Notes: generated by a model from the letters alone, not told the origin. Shown: positions 7,739 through 17,510, counted from the first letter of the stretch. The stretch is 64,000 bases of DNA from Methylosinus trichosporium OB3b (GCF_002752655.1 NZ_CP023737.1:3124001-3188000), one strand, 5' to 3'. Translations and numbers: made by a program.

Positions 7739-10173
7739 CAGGAGAACTCCAGATTGGTGAGGTCGGGGATGAGGTCGGCCGCCCATTCGAGTCCACGCTC
7801 GATCAACCAGGCGCGCAGGAATCCATCCGGCCCGTGCTCGGCGAGGATGCGCTCGATCGCGGCGTGATCGATCTTGGAGGAGGCGGCGCAGAAGGCGAGG
7901 CCGATCGGTCCGAGCCCCAATTCGAAGAGGCGATTGCCGCGTCGCGATTGACAGTAATAGTCGCGCTTGGGCGTCGCGCTGGCGATGATCTCGATCTGGC
8001 GATCATTGAGCCCGAAGCGGCGATAGATCGCGGTGATCTGCGGCTCGATCGCGCGTTCATTCGGAAGGAAGATGCGGGTCGGACAGCTCTCGACGATCGC
8101 CGGCGCTATCGGGCTGTTGTCGATGTCGGAGAGCGACTGGGTAGCAAAGACTACAGAGGCGTTCTTCTTCCGCAGGGTCTTGAGCCATTCGCGCAGCTGG
8201 CGCGCGAAGGCGGGATCGTCGAGGACGAGCCAGCCTTCGTCGATGACGAGCAAGGTCGGCCGTCCATCCAGGCGCTGTTCGAGGCGATGAAAAAGATAGG
8301 TGAGCACGGCCGTGGCGGCGCCTGCGCCGATGAGGCCTTCCGTCTCGAAGGCCTGGAAATTGGAATAGCCGAGGCGCTCCTCTTCGGCGTCGAGCAGCCG
8401 GCCGAAGGGACCGCCGACGCAATAGGGCTGAAGCGCCTGCTTCAGGGCCGTCGATTGGAGCAGGACGGCGAGGCCGGTGAGTGTGCGTTCACCGGGCGGC
8501 GAAGAGGCGAGCGAGGTGAGCGCCGACCAGACATGCTCTTTCGCCGTCGGGTCGATGGCGGCGCCTTCCTTGGCGAGGATCGCGGTTACCCATTCGGCCG
8601 CCCATGCGCGCTCGGCCGCGTCGTCGATGCGGGCGAGCGCCTGCAGCGACAGGCTGTCCTCGGAGGCCGCAGACAGGCCGCCGCCGAGATCGTGCCAATC
8701 GCCGCCGCAGGAGAGCGCCGCCGCGCGGATCGAGCCGCCGAAATCGAAGGCGAAGATCTGCGCGCGCGCATAGCGGCGAAACTGCATCGCCATCAGCGAC
8801 AGCAGCACGGATTTGCCGGCGCCGGTCGGGCCGACGATCAGCGTATGGCCGACGTCGCCGATATGCAGCGAGAAGCGGAACGGCGTCGACCCCTCGGTCT
8901 TGCCGAAGAGCAAGGGAGAGGCGCGAAGATGCTCGTCTTGGTCTGCTCCCGCCCAGATGGCGGAGAGCGGAATCATATGGGCGAGATTGAGCGTCGAGAT
9001 CGGCGGCTGGCGGATATTGGCGTAGGCGTGACCGGGAAGAGAGCCGAGCCAGGCTTCGACCGCATTCACGCCTTCGGCGATGCAGCTGAAGTCGCGGCCC
9101 TGGATCGCCTTCTCGACGAGGCGGAGCCTTTCGGTCGCGATCGCCGCGTCTTCGTCCCAGACGGCGACGGTAGCGGTGACATAGGCTTCGCCGACGTCAT
9201 CCGCGCCGAGCTCTTGCAGCGCGACATCGGCGTCGGCGGCCTTGTTCGCCGCGTCGGAGTCGACGAGGGTCGAAGCCTCATTGGTCATCACCTCCTTGAT
9301 GATGGCGGCGACGGATTTGCGCTTGGCGAACCACTGCCGGCGGATCTTGGTCAGCAGCCGGACGGCTTCCGTTTTGTCGAGGAGGATGGCGCGCGTCGAC
9401 CAGCGATAGGGGAAGGCGAGACGATTGAGCTCGTCGAGAATGCCGGGATGGGTCACGGTCGGAAAGCCGACGATGGTCAGAATGCGCAGATGCGCGTTTC
9501 CGAGCCGCGGCTCCAGCCCGCCGGTGAGCGGCTGGTCGGCGAGCAGAGCGTCGAGATGCATCGGCGTTTCTGGGACACGAACGCGCTGACGGCGCGTCGA
9601 GATCGTCGAATGCAGGAAGGTCAGCGTCTCGCCGTCGTCGAGCCATTCGGCCTCGGGCATGAAGCTCTCGACCAATTGCAGCACACGATTGGCGCGATCG
9701 ATGAACTCCCGCAGCAGCTCCCAAGGGTCGACGCCATCTTGCGCGCGACCTTCATAGAGCCAATTCTCGGCGCGTGACGCGTCCTCTTCCGGCGGTAGCC
9801 AGAGGAGCGTCAGGAAATACCGGCTCTCGAAATGCACGCCGGCCTCTTCGAAGGCGTTTTGTCGCTCGAGGTCGACGAGCGCCGAGGCCGCGTCGGGAAA
9901 GCGGTCGTGCGGATAATGCCGCGCCGGCAGGCGATCGGCTTCGACAAAAATCGCCCAGCCGGAGCCGAGGCGGCGCAGCACATTGTTGAGGCGGGCGGCC
10001 ACGCCGACGAGCTCGGCCGGCGTCGCGCTGTCGAGATCCGGTCCGCGGAAGCGCGCTGTGCGCTGAAACGAGCCGTCCTTGTTGAGGACGACGCCTTCGG
10101 CGACGAGGGCGGCCCAGGGCAGGAAATCGGCGAGGCTCGTCGGTCGGCCGCGATATTCGGCGAGGTTCAGCAT
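7738..10173 (-). CDS. trbE: TrbE/VirB4-type conjugation ATPase
   Basis: Product of 811 residues from the ATG at 10173 (MLNLAEYRG); the upstream part of the open frame is Ser/Arg-rich shadow of trbD. VirB4 ATPases power pilus assembly and substrate transfer at the inner membrane. The N-terminal CagE/TrbE domain is followed by a RecA-like ATPase domain with Walker A VGPTGAGKS near residue 450 and Walker B LLVIDEGW near 645. It starts seven bases after trbD ends. Length is normal. Confidence 0.95.
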   Translation of the reverse strand: MLNLAEYRGRPTSLADFLPWAALVAEGVVLNKDGSFQRTARFRGPDLDSATPAELVGVAARLNNVLRRLGSGWAIFVEADRLPARHYPHDRFPDAASALVDLERQNAFEEAGVHFESRYFLTLLWLPPEEDASRAENWLYEGRAQDGVDPWELLREFIDRANRVLQLVESFMPEAEWLDDGETLTFLHSTISTRRQRVRVPETPMHLDALLADQPLTGGLEPRLGNAHLRILTIVGFPTVTHPGILDELNRLAFPYRWSTRAILLDKTEAVRLLTKIRRQWFAKRKSVAAIIKEVMTNEASTLVDSDAANKAADADVALQELGADDVGEAYVTATVAVWDEDAAIATERLRLVEKAIQGRDFSCIAEGVNAVEAWLGSLPGHAYANIRQPPISTLNLAHMIPLSAIWAGADQDEHLRASPLLFGKTEGSTPFRFSLHIGDVGHTLIVGPTGAGKSVLLSLMAMQFRRYARAQIFAFDFGGSIRAAALSCGGDWHDLGGGLSAASEDSLSLQALARIDDAAERAWAAEWVTAILAKEGAAIDPTAKEHVWSALTSLASSPPGERTLTGLAVLLQSTALKQALQPYCVGGPFGRLLDAEEERLGYSNFQAFETEGLIGAGAATAVLTYLFHRLEQRLDGRPTLLVIDEGWLVLDDPAFARQLREWLKTLRKKNASVVFATQSLSDIDNSPIAPAIVESCPTRIFLPNERAIEPQITAIYRRFGLNDRQIEIIASATPKRDYYCQSRRGNRLFELGLGPIGLAFCAASSKIDHAAIERILAEHGPDGFLRAWLIERGLEWAADLIPDLTNLEFS

Positions 10174-10180
10174 CGCGGCC

Positions 10181-10459
10181 TCACACGCCGAAAAAAGCGG
10201 GATAGCGCAGGTGGCGGCGCACGACCTCGATGAATTGCGGATCGCGCTTCGCGGCCCAGACCGCGGCGCTGTGGCTGACGGCCCAGAACAGAGCGCCGGG
10301 AATCCAGAGGCGAAGGCCGAGCGCGATGGCCGCGGCGAGCGTGCCATTGGCGATCGCAACCGCCCGCGGCGCGCCGCCGAGCAGGATCGGATCGGTCAGC
10401 GCCCGATGCACGGGGACGAAGAAGCCGGGCACATCCTCGGCGCTGTTGAACCCGCTCAT
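10181..10459 (-). CDS. trbD: TrbD/VirB3-type conjugal transfer protein
   Basis: Product of 92 residues beginning MSGFNSAEDVPGFFVPVHRAL, with the VirB3 signature (PVHRALTDPILLGGAPR) and two close membrane segments (about 32-50 and 52-66). VirB3 is a small inner-membrane partner of VirB4. The ATG at 10459 shares a base with the trbC stop (TGATG). A longer open frame exists upstream but only shadows trbC. Confidence 0.9.
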   Translation of the reverse strand: MSGFNSAEDVPGFFVPVHRALTDPILLGGAPRAVAIANGTLAAAIALGLRLWIPGALFWAVSHSAAVWAAKRDPQFIEVVRRHLRYPAFFGV

Positions 10460-10797
10460 CAGATCAGCGCTCCGCCGGAGAAGGAGAAGAAGGAGAGGAA
10501 GAAGGAGCTGGCGGCGAAAGCGATCGAGAGGCCGAAGACGATCTGGATCAGCCGGCGGAAACCGCCCGACGTGTCGCCGAAGGCGAGCGTGAGGCCGGTG
10601 ACCGTGATGATGATCACGGAGATGATTTTGGCGACCGGGCCCTGGATGGATTCGAGAATTTGGTTGAGCGGCGTCTCCCACGGCATGGAAGAGCCGGAGG
10701 CTCGGGCCGAAGAAGAATAAATCGCCTCGTAGACGACGATGGCGGCGAGAATGGCGATGCGTCGGCCAAATCGGCTATTCGGAGCAAGGGGCGTCAT
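10459..10797 (-). CDS. trbC: TrbC/VirB2-type pilin
   Basis: Product of 112 residues: a signal peptide (about 1-33, ending SARA) and a mature region with two hydrophobic helices (VAKIISVIIITVTGLTLAFG and IQIVFGLSIAFAASSFFLSF) separated by a short loop, the classic VirB2/TrbC pilin layout. The mature pilin is about 80 residues. TrbC pilins of this type can be cyclised by a TraF-type S26 peptidase, and such a gene lies at 25363-25908. The start at 10797 overlaps the trbB stop (ATGA). Confidence 0.92.
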   Translation of the reverse strand: MTPLAPNSRFGRRIAILAAIVVYEAIYSSSARASGSSMPWETPLNQILESIQGPVAKIISVIIITVTGLTLAFGDTSGGFRRLIQIVFGLSIAFAASSFFLSFFSFSGGALI

Positions 10798-11843
10798 GAT
10801 TGGTCTCCTGCGACATTTGCGGCGATCGAAAGGACTCGGTAATCGCCGGTGGATGGATCGAGGCCGTCGACGGTCGCGAGCTCGGCGAGGCGCCGCTCGC
10901 CGCCGCGACCCTGCAGAACGGCGATGACATCGATGGTCTCGGCGATCAGCGCGCGCGGCACGGTGATCACGGCTTCCTGAATGAGCTGCTCGAGACGGCG
11001 CAGCGCCCCGAGCGCCGCGCCGGCGTGAATGGTGGCGATGCCGCCGGGATGTCCGGTGCCCCAGGCCTTCAGCAGGTCGAGGGCTTCCGCGCCGCGCACC
11101 TCGCCGATCGGGATGCGATCGGGCCGCAGTCGAAGCGATGAGCGTACGAGGTCCGAAAGGGAGACGACGCCGTCTTTCGTGCGCAGAGCGACGAGGTTCG
11201 GCGCGCGGCATTGCAGCTCGCGCGTATCCTCGATCAGCACGATGCGGTCGGACGTGTGCGCGATTTCGGCGAGCAGCGCGTTGGCGAGCGTTGTCTTGCC
11301 GGTCGATGTGCCGCCGACGACGAGAATGTTCTTGCGATCTGCCACGGCCTTTCGCAACGCATCGGCCTGCCCGGCTGTCATCACGCCCGCGCGGGCGTAG
11401 TCGTCGAGCGTGAACACCGCGACGGCAGGCTTACGAATCGCGAAGGCGGGCGCCGCCACGACGGGAGGAAGAAGTCCTTCGAATCTCTCCCCCGTCTCGG
11501 GCAGTTCCGCCGAGACGCGCGGCGATCCAGGATGCACTTCGGCGCCGACATGATGGGCGACGAGCCGTACGATGCGTTCGCCATCGGCCGCCGACATTTT
11601 GCCGCCACTGTCCTCGAGACCGGTTGACAATCTGTCGATCCAGAGGCGGCCATCTGGATTGAGCATCACCTCGACGACAGTCGGATCTTCGAGAAAGCTC
11701 GCGACGGCCGATCCGAGGGCGGTGCGCAGCATGCGTGCGCCGCGGGCGTGGGCCTGCGAATGGAGAAGAGAAGCCGCCAAATCCGCCTCCGCTTCAGTCG
11801 ATCGCGCGAAGCGATCCACCGCGGGGATGATTAGAAAAGGCAA
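10794..11843 (-). CDS. trbB: TrbB/VirB11-type conjugation ATPase
   Basis: First gene of the mating-pair operon, 349 residues as drawn. VirB11 ATPases are hexameric inner-membrane traffic ATPases. Walker A GGTSTGKT is at 177-184, preceded by the conserved [13 protein letters not shown] (60-72) and followed by [10 protein letters not shown] and [15 protein letters not shown]. The first 30 residues are poorly conserved-looking; initiation at a downstream Leu codon around residue 27 cannot be excluded. The operon trbBCDEJKLFGI runs with only tiny gaps to 2121. Confidence 0.93.
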   Translation of the reverse strand: MPFLIIPAVDRFARSTEAEADLAASLLHSQAHARGARMLRTALGSAVASFLEDPTVVEVMLNPDGRLWIDRLSTGLEDSGGKMSAADGERIVRLVAHHVGAEVHPGSPRVSAELPETGERFEGLLPPVVAAPAFAIRKPAVAVFTLDDYARAGVMTAGQADALRKAVADRKNILVVGGTSTGKTTLANALLAEIAHTSDRIVLIEDTRELQCRAPNLVALRTKDGVVSLSDLVRSSLRLRPDRIPIGEVRGAEALDLLKAWGTGHPGGIATIHAGAALGALRRLEQLIQEAVITVPRALIAETIDVIAVLQGRGGERRLAELATVDGLDPSTGDYRVLSIAANVAGDQS

Positions 11844-12169
11844 AGAACAGGCGCAATCAATAAGCGTCCGGTCGTCGTAGCAGCCAGTCGTAGCTCAGCG
11901 AAAAAATACTTGCTCGTATTCGCGATCTGGCAGCTCTCTCCGTGCGACGCCCCTTCCGTCGGTCAGCATCGATCTCACTGGAGTGCGGCTCCATCTCGAC
12001 CTATTCTTTCGCGAAGCTCGGCCTTATGGGCCCGCATAGGCTGATCGCTTTGAAGCGGCGACGGCGAACTGGAGAGCGTTGAACGCATTCCACTCTTGGG
12101 CGTGGCCTCGATTTTGGCGCGCCGCTGCGCGAATTTACGAATTTCTGATACCGTGTTAAAATCCGTTCC
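11844..12169. promoter_or_regulatory. Divergent promoter region of trbB and the nsrR-like gene
   Basis: No gene is seen in these 326 bases. On the minus strand the 12-mer AGTATTTTTTCG (plus-strand coordinates 11899-11910) lies 56 bases before trbB; the identical 12-mer lies 100 bases before traG (20433-20444). Nearby CTACGA motifs also recur at both places. This suggests a common control site for the two transfer operons. The nsrR-proximal part contains GAATTTCTGATACC about 40 bases before its ATG, loosely like a sequence before hcp. Core promoter elements are not assigned. Confidence 0.45.
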
Positions 12170-12604
12170 ATGAAACTTACGACCTTCACGGACTTCGGCC
12201 TGCGGGCATTGATCCTTCTGGCCAGCCGGAAGGACGAGGTGTTGAGCGCGGCGGCGATCGCCGACTATTTCAGCGTGTCGCGGCATCACATGGCGAAAGT
12301 GCTGCAAGAGCTCGCCGCCTCCGGCTATGTCGAGGGAATCCGCGGCGCACAGGGCGGCGTTCGTCTTGCCAAGGACCCGCGCGACATTCGCGTCGGCGAC
12401 GTCGTGCGCAGCCTCGACAAGGAACAGGCGCTGGTCGACTGCTTTCGCGACGGATGGAATGACTGCGCGCTTTTGCCGCGCTGCCGGCTGAAAGGCATGC
12501 TGGCGAACGCGCAGCAGGGCTTTCTGCGCGAGCTCGATCGCTTCACCATCAGCGACTGCCTTGAAAAGACGGAAGCTGCGTCAATTCCAAAACTCGCCGA
12601 ATAG
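12170..12604 (+). CDS. nsrR: Rrf2-family NsrR-like nitric oxide sensor regulator
   Basis: Product of 144 residues with the Rrf2 winged helix at the N terminus (MKLTTFTDFGLRALILLA; recognition region FSVSRHHMAKVLQELA). Three cysteines, C91, C99 and C105, have the NsrR-like spacing that binds an iron-sulfur cluster destroyed by NO. NsrR usually represses NO-detoxification genes, and the next gene in the same direction is hcp, a classic NsrR target. Close relatives such as RirA and IscR use other spacings or targets, so NsrR is the best call on motif plus context. Confidence 0.85.
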   Translation: MKLTTFTDFGLRALILLASRKDEVLSAAAIADYFSVSRHHMAKVLQELAASGYVEGIRGAQGGVRLAKDPRDIRVGDVVRSLDKEQALVDCFRDGWNDCALLPRCRLKGMLANAQQGFLRELDRFTISDCLEKTEAASIPKLAE

Positions 12605-12650
12605 GATCGGCTGGCGTCTCGAAGGGCGGCGAGGCTCTTTGGAAGGCTTC

Positions 12651-12690
12651 TTGACGTGCGCGCCGATTAATAGGTATTTCATCTGCTGAT
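12651..12690 (+). promoter_or_regulatory. Candidate hcp promoter and NsrR site
   Basis: A TTGACG hexamer at 12651-12656 is followed after 17 bases by GTATTT (12674-12679), a weak -10. The -10 area reads GGTATTTCATCTG, vaguely like an NsrR half-site, and a related GAATTTCTGATA occurs before nsrR. Neither element is strongly palindromic, so this is a suggestion. The hcp ATG at 12747 has a good ribosome site (GGAGGAGG at 12735-12742). Confidence 0.3.
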
Positions 12691-12746
12691 TTAGCGCCCG
12701 GACCTCGGAGCGCTCGATCAGCATCGAAAGGCCGGAGGAGGCGCAG

Positions 12747-14411
12747 ATGTTCTGTTATCAATGCGAGCAGACCTATCGTTCGGACGAGGGCGCGGGCTGC
12801 GCCGGGTCGAAGGGCATGTGTGGCAAGGACGCCGCGACTTCGGATTTGCAGGACGTGCTGCTGCATGTCTGCGAGGGGATCGGCCAATATCTGCATCGCG
12901 CCCGCGCGCTCGGCGCGACGGACGTCCAGGCCGACCGCTTCGTGCTCTATGCATTCTTCACCACGCTGACCAACGTCAATTTCAATGCATCAAAATTTGT
13001 GCTCCTGATCCAACAGGCAGGCGAAATCAAGAAGCGCGTCCAGGCGCTCTACGAAGCGGCTGCGGCAAGCGCGGGAAAGGCGCCCGAAGCCCTCGCGGGC
13101 GCGGCCGCTTTCATTCCCGCAGCCGAACTCGATGGGCTCCTCACCCAGGCGGCCGTGGCGTCCGTGAAAAAGGACGCGGTTGTGCTCGGCGCGGATGTCG
13201 TCGGGCTTCGATCGTTGGTCCTTTATGGACTGAAGGGCGTCTGCGCTTACGCGCATCACGCCGAGGTGCTCGGCGAGGAGCGGGACGCGATCTACGAAGC
13301 GGTCGAGCATGCGCTCGATCTCCTCGCCGGCGGCTCCGAGGAAATCGGCCCGCTGCTCGAAGAAGCTCTGGCGCTCGGCCGCGCCAATTTCCTCGCCATG
13401 GAGGCGCTCGATGCCGCCAACACCGGCAATTTCGGAACGCCCGAGCCGACGCGGGTCCGCGTGACGCCCAGAAAGGGAAAGGCGGTGCTCGTTTCCGGTC
13501 ACGATATGAAGGATCTCTGCGCCATTCTCGAAGCCACCAAGGACAAGGGAATCGACGTCTACACGCATGGCGAATTGCTCCCCGCGCACTCCTATCCCAA
13601 GCTCAAGGCTTATCCGCATCTCGCCGGCAATTACGGCGGCGCCTGGCAGGATCAACAAAGGGAGTTCGCCGAGTTTCCCGGTCCGATCGTCATGACCTCC
13701 AACTGTCTGATCGAGCCGCAGCCGCGCTATCGCGGCCGCATCTTCACCGCCGGGCCGGTCGGCTGGCCGGGAATTCGGCATATCGAGAACGGCGATTTCT
13801 CCATCGTCGCGCAAGCGGCCGCCGCTCTGCCGGGTTTCGCGGAGGATGCGGCCGAGGAGACCGTCACCATTGGATTTGGCCGCGACACGGTGCTCGGCGT
13901 CGCCGACAAGGTGATCGAGGCGGTGAAGGCGGGGGCGATCCGCCACTTCTTCCTGGTCGGCGGCTGCGACGGCGCGGCGCCGGGACGAAACTATTATACC
14001 GACTTCGCCGAGCATGCGCCGCAGGACACGGTGGTGTTGACACTCGGCTGCGGCAAATATCGCTTCAATCGATATGACTTCGGAACGATCGGCGGCTTGC
14101 CCCGCCTCCTCGACATGGGCCAGTGCAACGACGCCTATTCGGCTCTCGTCGTCGCGACCAAGCTCGCCGAGGCTTTCGGCGTGGGCGTGAACGAATTGCC
14201 ATTGTCGTTGATCGTTTCCTGGTTCGAGCAGAAAGCCGCCGCCGTGCTGCTGACCCTGCTGGCGCTGGGGGTGCGCAATGTTCGGCTCGGCCCGACGCTG
14301 CCGGCCTTTCTGACGCCGGCGCTGATCGATGTGCTGGTCGAAAAATTCGGCGTGCTGCCGATCACGGACGCCAAGGCCGACATCGAAGCTTCGCTCGCGC
14401 GGGCCGCGTGA
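12747..14411 (+). CDS. hcp: Hybrid cluster protein (hydroxylamine reductase), class II
   Basis: Product of 554 residues. Hcp is a cytoplasmic iron-sulfur-oxygen enzyme; NO reduction to N2O, and in vitro hydroxylamine reduction, are reported for the family. N-terminal cysteines C3, C6, C18 and C25 give CX2CX11CX6C, the class II spacing seen in enterobacteria. Downstream ligand-region motifs are present ([61 protein letters not shown]). It lies between the NsrR-like gene and a reductase that probably supplies electrons. Length matches the E. coli enzyme (about 550). Confidence 0.95.
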   Translation: MFCYQCEQTYRSDEGAGCAGSKGMCGKDAATSDLQDVLLHVCEGIGQYLHRARALGATDVQADRFVLYAFFTTLTNVNFNASKFVLLIQQAGEIKKRVQALYEAAAASAGKAPEALAGAAAFIPAAELDGLLTQAAVASVKKDAVVLGADVVGLRSLVLYGLKGVCAYAHHAEVLGEERDAIYEAVEHALDLLAGGSEEIGPLLEEALALGRANFLAMEALDAANTGNFGTPEPTRVRVTPRKGKAVLVSGHDMKDLCAILEATKDKGIDVYTHGELLPAHSYPKLKAYPHLAGNYGGAWQDQQREFAEFPGPIVMTSNCLIEPQPRYRGRIFTAGPVGWPGIRHIENGDFSIVAQAAAALPGFAEDAAEETVTIGFGRDTVLGVADKVIEAVKAGAIRHFFLVGGCDGAAPGRNYYTDFAEHAPQDTVVLTLGCGKYRFNRYDFGTIGGLPRLLDMGQCNDAYSALVVATKLAEAFGVGVNELPLSLIVSWFEQKAAAVLLTLLALGVRNVRLGPTLPAFLTPALIDVLVEKFGVLPITDAKADIEASLARAA

Positions 14412-14487
14412 CGTTCGAGCGCAGCCTCGCGCCCGGGCGTCACGAGATGCCCGGGCGAAGCCTCATTCCCACATCGGATTTTCCCGC

Positions 14488-15516
14488 ATGTTCAAGGTCA
14501 ATCTCGTCACGCGCGATGGCGCGTCGCTTACTTTCGACGCCGATTCCTCCGACACGCTGCTCGACGCCGCGGCGAAGGCGAATATTTTTCTACCCGCCGC
14601 CTGCCGCGAAGGCGGCTGTGGAACCTGCCGCGTGACGCGCAAAGCGGGCGTCGTGGCGCTCGGGCCTTACAGCCGGTCGGCGCTCTCCGACGCCGACCGC
14701 GCCGCGGGCGACATTCTGTTGTGTCGCGCCGAGGCGCATAGCGATCTCGAGCTGACGGCGCCGTTCGACAAAGCCGCCATCGGTTTTTCTCGCGTTCCCG
14801 AGCGCAGCGCCCGCATCACCGACATCGCGCCCGCCGGCACCGGCACCGTCCGGCTCGTTCTTCGGTATGAGGACGACCCCACGCATGGACGCGCGGCGGA
14901 ATTCATTCCCGGGCAATTCATGGAGCTCACGCTTCCGGGAACGTCGATCACCCGCGCTTATTCGCTCGCCAATACGCCCAATTGGGAGGGAACGCTGGAG
15001 TTCTCGATTCGGCTGCATCCGCAGGGGGCATTCTCGGCCTATCTCCGGGGCCGGGCCGAAATCGGCGACGCGCTTTGCGTCAGAGGCCCGCAAGGCAGCT
15101 TCGTCGTCGACGAGGCCAGCCAGGCGCCGCGTTGGTTCGTCGCCGGCGGCACGGGGGTCGCACCGATATTGTCCATGCTGCGTCAAATGGCCGAACTCGG
15201 CGATGCGCGCGATGCGCGCCTGTTTTTCGGAGTCAACACGCAGGACGAATTGTTCGCGACCGATGTGGTGGAAGAGCTGTCGACGTCGCTGCCCGATTTC
15301 GGCGCAACGCTCTGTGTCTGGAGGCCCGGGCCGGATTGGTCGGGCTTCGCCGGAACGCCGGCGGAAGCGCTCGCCGCCGCGCTCGCCGACAGCTCCACGC
15401 GTCCCGACATTTATGTCTGCGGACCGTCGGCGCTCATCGAAGCGACGGAGACTGTCGCGCTCGCGGGAGGCGTTCCGCACGACCGCATCTTCAGCGAGCG
15501 ATTTTCGCCGGCCTGA
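14488..15516 (+). CDS. [2Fe-2S]-FAD-NAD(P)H oxidoreductase, MmoC/BenC type; probable Hcp reductase
   Basis: Product of 342 residues from the ATG at 14488; an in-frame extension to 14329 overlaps hcp and is ignored. Order: plant-type [2Fe-2S] ferredoxin with C39, C44, C47 and C79, FAD-binding domain with RAYSLAN (156-162), and NAD-binding domain with AGGTGVAP (219-226) and a CGP motif near the C terminus. This order is that of methane monooxygenase component C and benzoate dioxygenase reductases, the reverse of E. coli Hcr, where the ferredoxin is C-terminal. Placed 76 bases behind hcp, it is inferred to pass electrons from NAD(P)H to Hcp. A spare monooxygenase reductase is the alternative. 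Confidence 0.85.
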   Translation: MFKVNLVTRDGASLTFDADSSDTLLDAAAKANIFLPAACREGGCGTCRVTRKAGVVALGPYSRSALSDADRAAGDILLCRAEAHSDLELTAPFDKAAIGFSRVPERSARITDIAPAGTGTVRLVLRYEDDPTHGRAAEFIPGQFMELTLPGTSITRAYSLANTPNWEGTLEFSIRLHPQGAFSAYLRGRAEIGDALCVRGPQGSFVVDEASQAPRWFVAGGTGVAPILSMLRQMAELGDARDARLFFGVNTQDELFATDVVEELSTSLPDFGATLCVWRPGPDWSGFAGTPAEALAAALADSSTRPDIYVCGPSALIEATETVALAGGVPHDRIFSERFSPA

Positions 15517-15586
15517 TGCAGGAGGGGAGCGAAAATGGCCATGCTTCGAGCGCGCAAGATCTTCGCTCAAATTCGGCTACTCTTGC

Positions 15587-16417
15587 TTATTTTATCTCGG
15601 GAAAACCGAGATCGGCGGCTTCGCGCTCGAATTCCATCAAACGTTCGTAGGCGTCGACATCGGGCGTGGAAAGGCCAGCGAGCTCCAACGCTCCGCGTAT
15701 GTCGGCCGTCTGTGGATCGTCCATAATCTCATGCAATGTCGCGGCAATAGCCGCCGCATCGGATTCGCTCGTGTCCGCTGAAGTCACATATGGCAATGAC
15801 GGGCTGGATATGGTCTCGTCGAGTATCCGGTATCGTTCGGAGTCGACGGGGCGGATTTTCTTGAAAAATCCCCAGGTCACGCTGTCGATCGAGCAGATGT
15901 CGATGCTGCTCTCGTCGAGGCATTCGAGACTCGCGACATGTCCACCGGTCATGACGACGGAGGAAAAGAAGGGCTTTCCGCCAGCGATCCGCGCGAGCGA
16001 CAGTCGCGGCAAGTTCATTCCCGAGTTCGATAGCAAGCTGTTGCACCCGAATATCCGCCCGCGCATATCTTCCAGGCATTCGGCGGGATCATCGCTCCTG
16101 ACCATGAAGAAGGCACGATGAGTGGATCCCACGCATCCAGGGATCGAGTAATGCGGCGTTCCGAGAACGCGTCCTTTATCGCGGTAATGCTTGAACAGCG
16201 GATAGCCGCACATCTGGGTAAAGAATACCCCCGGCCCGACGCCCTCCGGAGCCGCACATCCGCCATACAACTCGATGTCGGCGGTTTCGACGCCCTTGGC
16301 GCGAAGCCCGAGCTGCAAGGCCGTCCACAGGGCGGCATTGGCGGCGGCCATCTCGGGAAGACAGTACATCGGCAGGCTGGCCGTCCGCCGCGATGGACGT
16401 GCTGTATCACGTCGCAT
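15587..16417 (-). CDS. PhnD/SsuA-like substrate-binding protein without signal peptide
   Basis: Product of 276 residues from the ATG at 16417, inside the end of the desaturase gene. The fold signature is that of phosphate/phosphonate-type periplasmic binding proteins (ASLPMYCLPEMAAANAALW at the start, then LLSNSGMN, and ICSIDSVTWGFF). Unlike a transporter component it shows no signal peptide or lipobox, and no permease or ATPase gene is near, so it may bind its ligand in the cytoplasm. The open frame reaches 16621, but that part is the antisense-like shadow of desaturase codons in another frame. It shares an operon with the desaturase (11-base overlap). The ligand is unknown. Confidence 0.7.
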   Translation of the reverse strand: MRRDTARPSRRTASLPMYCLPEMAAANAALWTALQLGLRAKGVETADIELYGGCAAPEGVGPGVFFTQMCGYPLFKHYRDKGRVLGTPHYSIPGCVGSTHRAFFMVRSDDPAECLEDMRGRIFGCNSLLSNSGMNLPRLSLARIAGGKPFFSSVVMTGGHVASLECLDESSIDICSIDSVTWGFFKKIRPVDSERYRILDETISSPSLPYVTSADTSESDAAAIAATLHEIMDDPQTADIRGALELAGLSTPDVDAYERLMEFEREAADLGFPEIK

Positions 16418-17510
16418 GGGTATCCAACGTGATGCGCGGCTGCGTTGCAAAACCGGGTTCGAGCACAGCCGCATCAGACGAATTCTTGCTGGTGAGGCCA
16501 GGCGGATGGATCGGAGTGAAATTCGGCGTGGTAAGCCATTGCCGTGCGATCTCACCATAACCTCGAAACACGAAGCCGCCGTTGTGCATTTGAATGCGCT
16601 CACGATGCCGGCGCCAGACACGAGGCAGTTTCCACCATGACAGCGTCGGAAACAGATGGTGAACGGCGTGGAGGTTGTTCCATAGAAACAGAAGACCGAA
16701 CACCCAGTTCGATTCGACCACCGCAGTGCGTTCGCCCGGCCGTTCGCCCCAGCGGTGCTCGGTGAAGCTGCGCATCATGCCAAAAACAAAACCACTATAG
16801 ATGAACTCTACGAGGTACGACAAAACGGACATCTCGAAGACTCGCGTCACGAGCAGCAGCATCGAGGCTAAACCGATGCAGTGGCGAAACCAGATGCCGG
16901 CATTTGCAGTGTCGCCGGCGATCATTTTGCCGACTTCCGCAATGAAAAGGCGCGGTGCTTGCAGGAAAGGACCGATAAACAGCCTTCCCAAGAATGTCTG
17001 GTTGACTGTGAGAAGGCGCCTCCACAGATCGCCATGCTTATTCCAGTCCTCCTCGTTGTTATAGTAAGATTCTGGATCCTCCCCTGGATAGGTGATATGG
17101 CGGTTGCGATGGTGTTGCGAATGTGACCTCCGATAGAGTTCGAAAGGATGCCACACACCGATCGGCGCCCAGACGACCGCGCGACGCAGCCACTTCGGTA
17201 TCCCCCGCATGCCGTGAATCGCCTCGTGCTGCAAAGAGGAATGCCATTGCACGACGTAACCCGCCAGCGGAGCCGTGATCCACCAAGGAACGTACTCATG
17301 AGAAGCGAGCAGCAATAGCCAGCCAGCGTAGATCGCTGCCGCAACCAGGAGCGTCGGCCCTTCATGCTGCTCGAACCACGAGTTGGAAGCCGTATCTCCG
17401 GCAACGGCGAGCATCAGCCCGTGCGCCGCTCCCACCGAGCCGACTCCGGATTTGTCATCGCCAATTTCGCCCTCATGATCTGGAATGAAGTGTGAATCTG
17501 TCAAGCACAT
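16407..17510 (-). CDS. Membrane fatty acid desaturase-like di-iron protein
   Basis: Product of 367 residues. Three histidine boxes are visible: HEAIH at 95-99, HSQHH at 130-134 and HAVHH at 281-285, which hold the di-iron centre of membrane desaturases and hydroxylases. Hydrophobic spans lie around 53-70, 75-90, 173-190, 212-245 and 268-280. It should act at the membrane on an acyl chain or similar lipid; regiospecificity cannot be read. An SD-like GGGGAG lies close before the ATG. It is co-transcribed with the binding-protein gene downstream, an unusual pairing. Confidence 0.88.
   Translation of the reverse strand: MCLTDSHFIPDHEGEIGDDKSGVGSVGAAHGLMLAVAGDTASNSWFEQHEGPTLLVAAAIYAGWLLLLASHEYVPWWITAPLAGYVVQWHSSLQHEAIHGMRGIPKWLRRAVVWAPIGVWHPFELYRRSHSQHHRNRHITYPGEDPESYYNNEEDWNKHGDLWRRLLTVNQTFLGRLFIGPFLQAPRLFIAEVGKMIAGDTANAGIWFRHCIGLASMLLLVTRVFEMSVLSYLVEFIYSGFVFGMMRSFTEHRWGERPGERTAVVESNWVFGLLFLWNNLHAVHHLFPTLSWWKLPRVWRRHRERIQMHNGGFVFRGYGEIARQWLTTPNFTPIHPPGLTSKNSSDAAVLEPGFATQPRITLDTHAT

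Noticed and set aside
7834..9777. Long plus-strand open frame of 647 codons
   Set aside because: It is antisense to trbE, rich in Arg/Glu/Asp without domain features, a shadow of GC-rich codon use.
15535..15726. Plus-strand frame of 63 codons after the reductase
   Set aside because: Overlaps the PhnD-like gene in antisense and has no conserved features.
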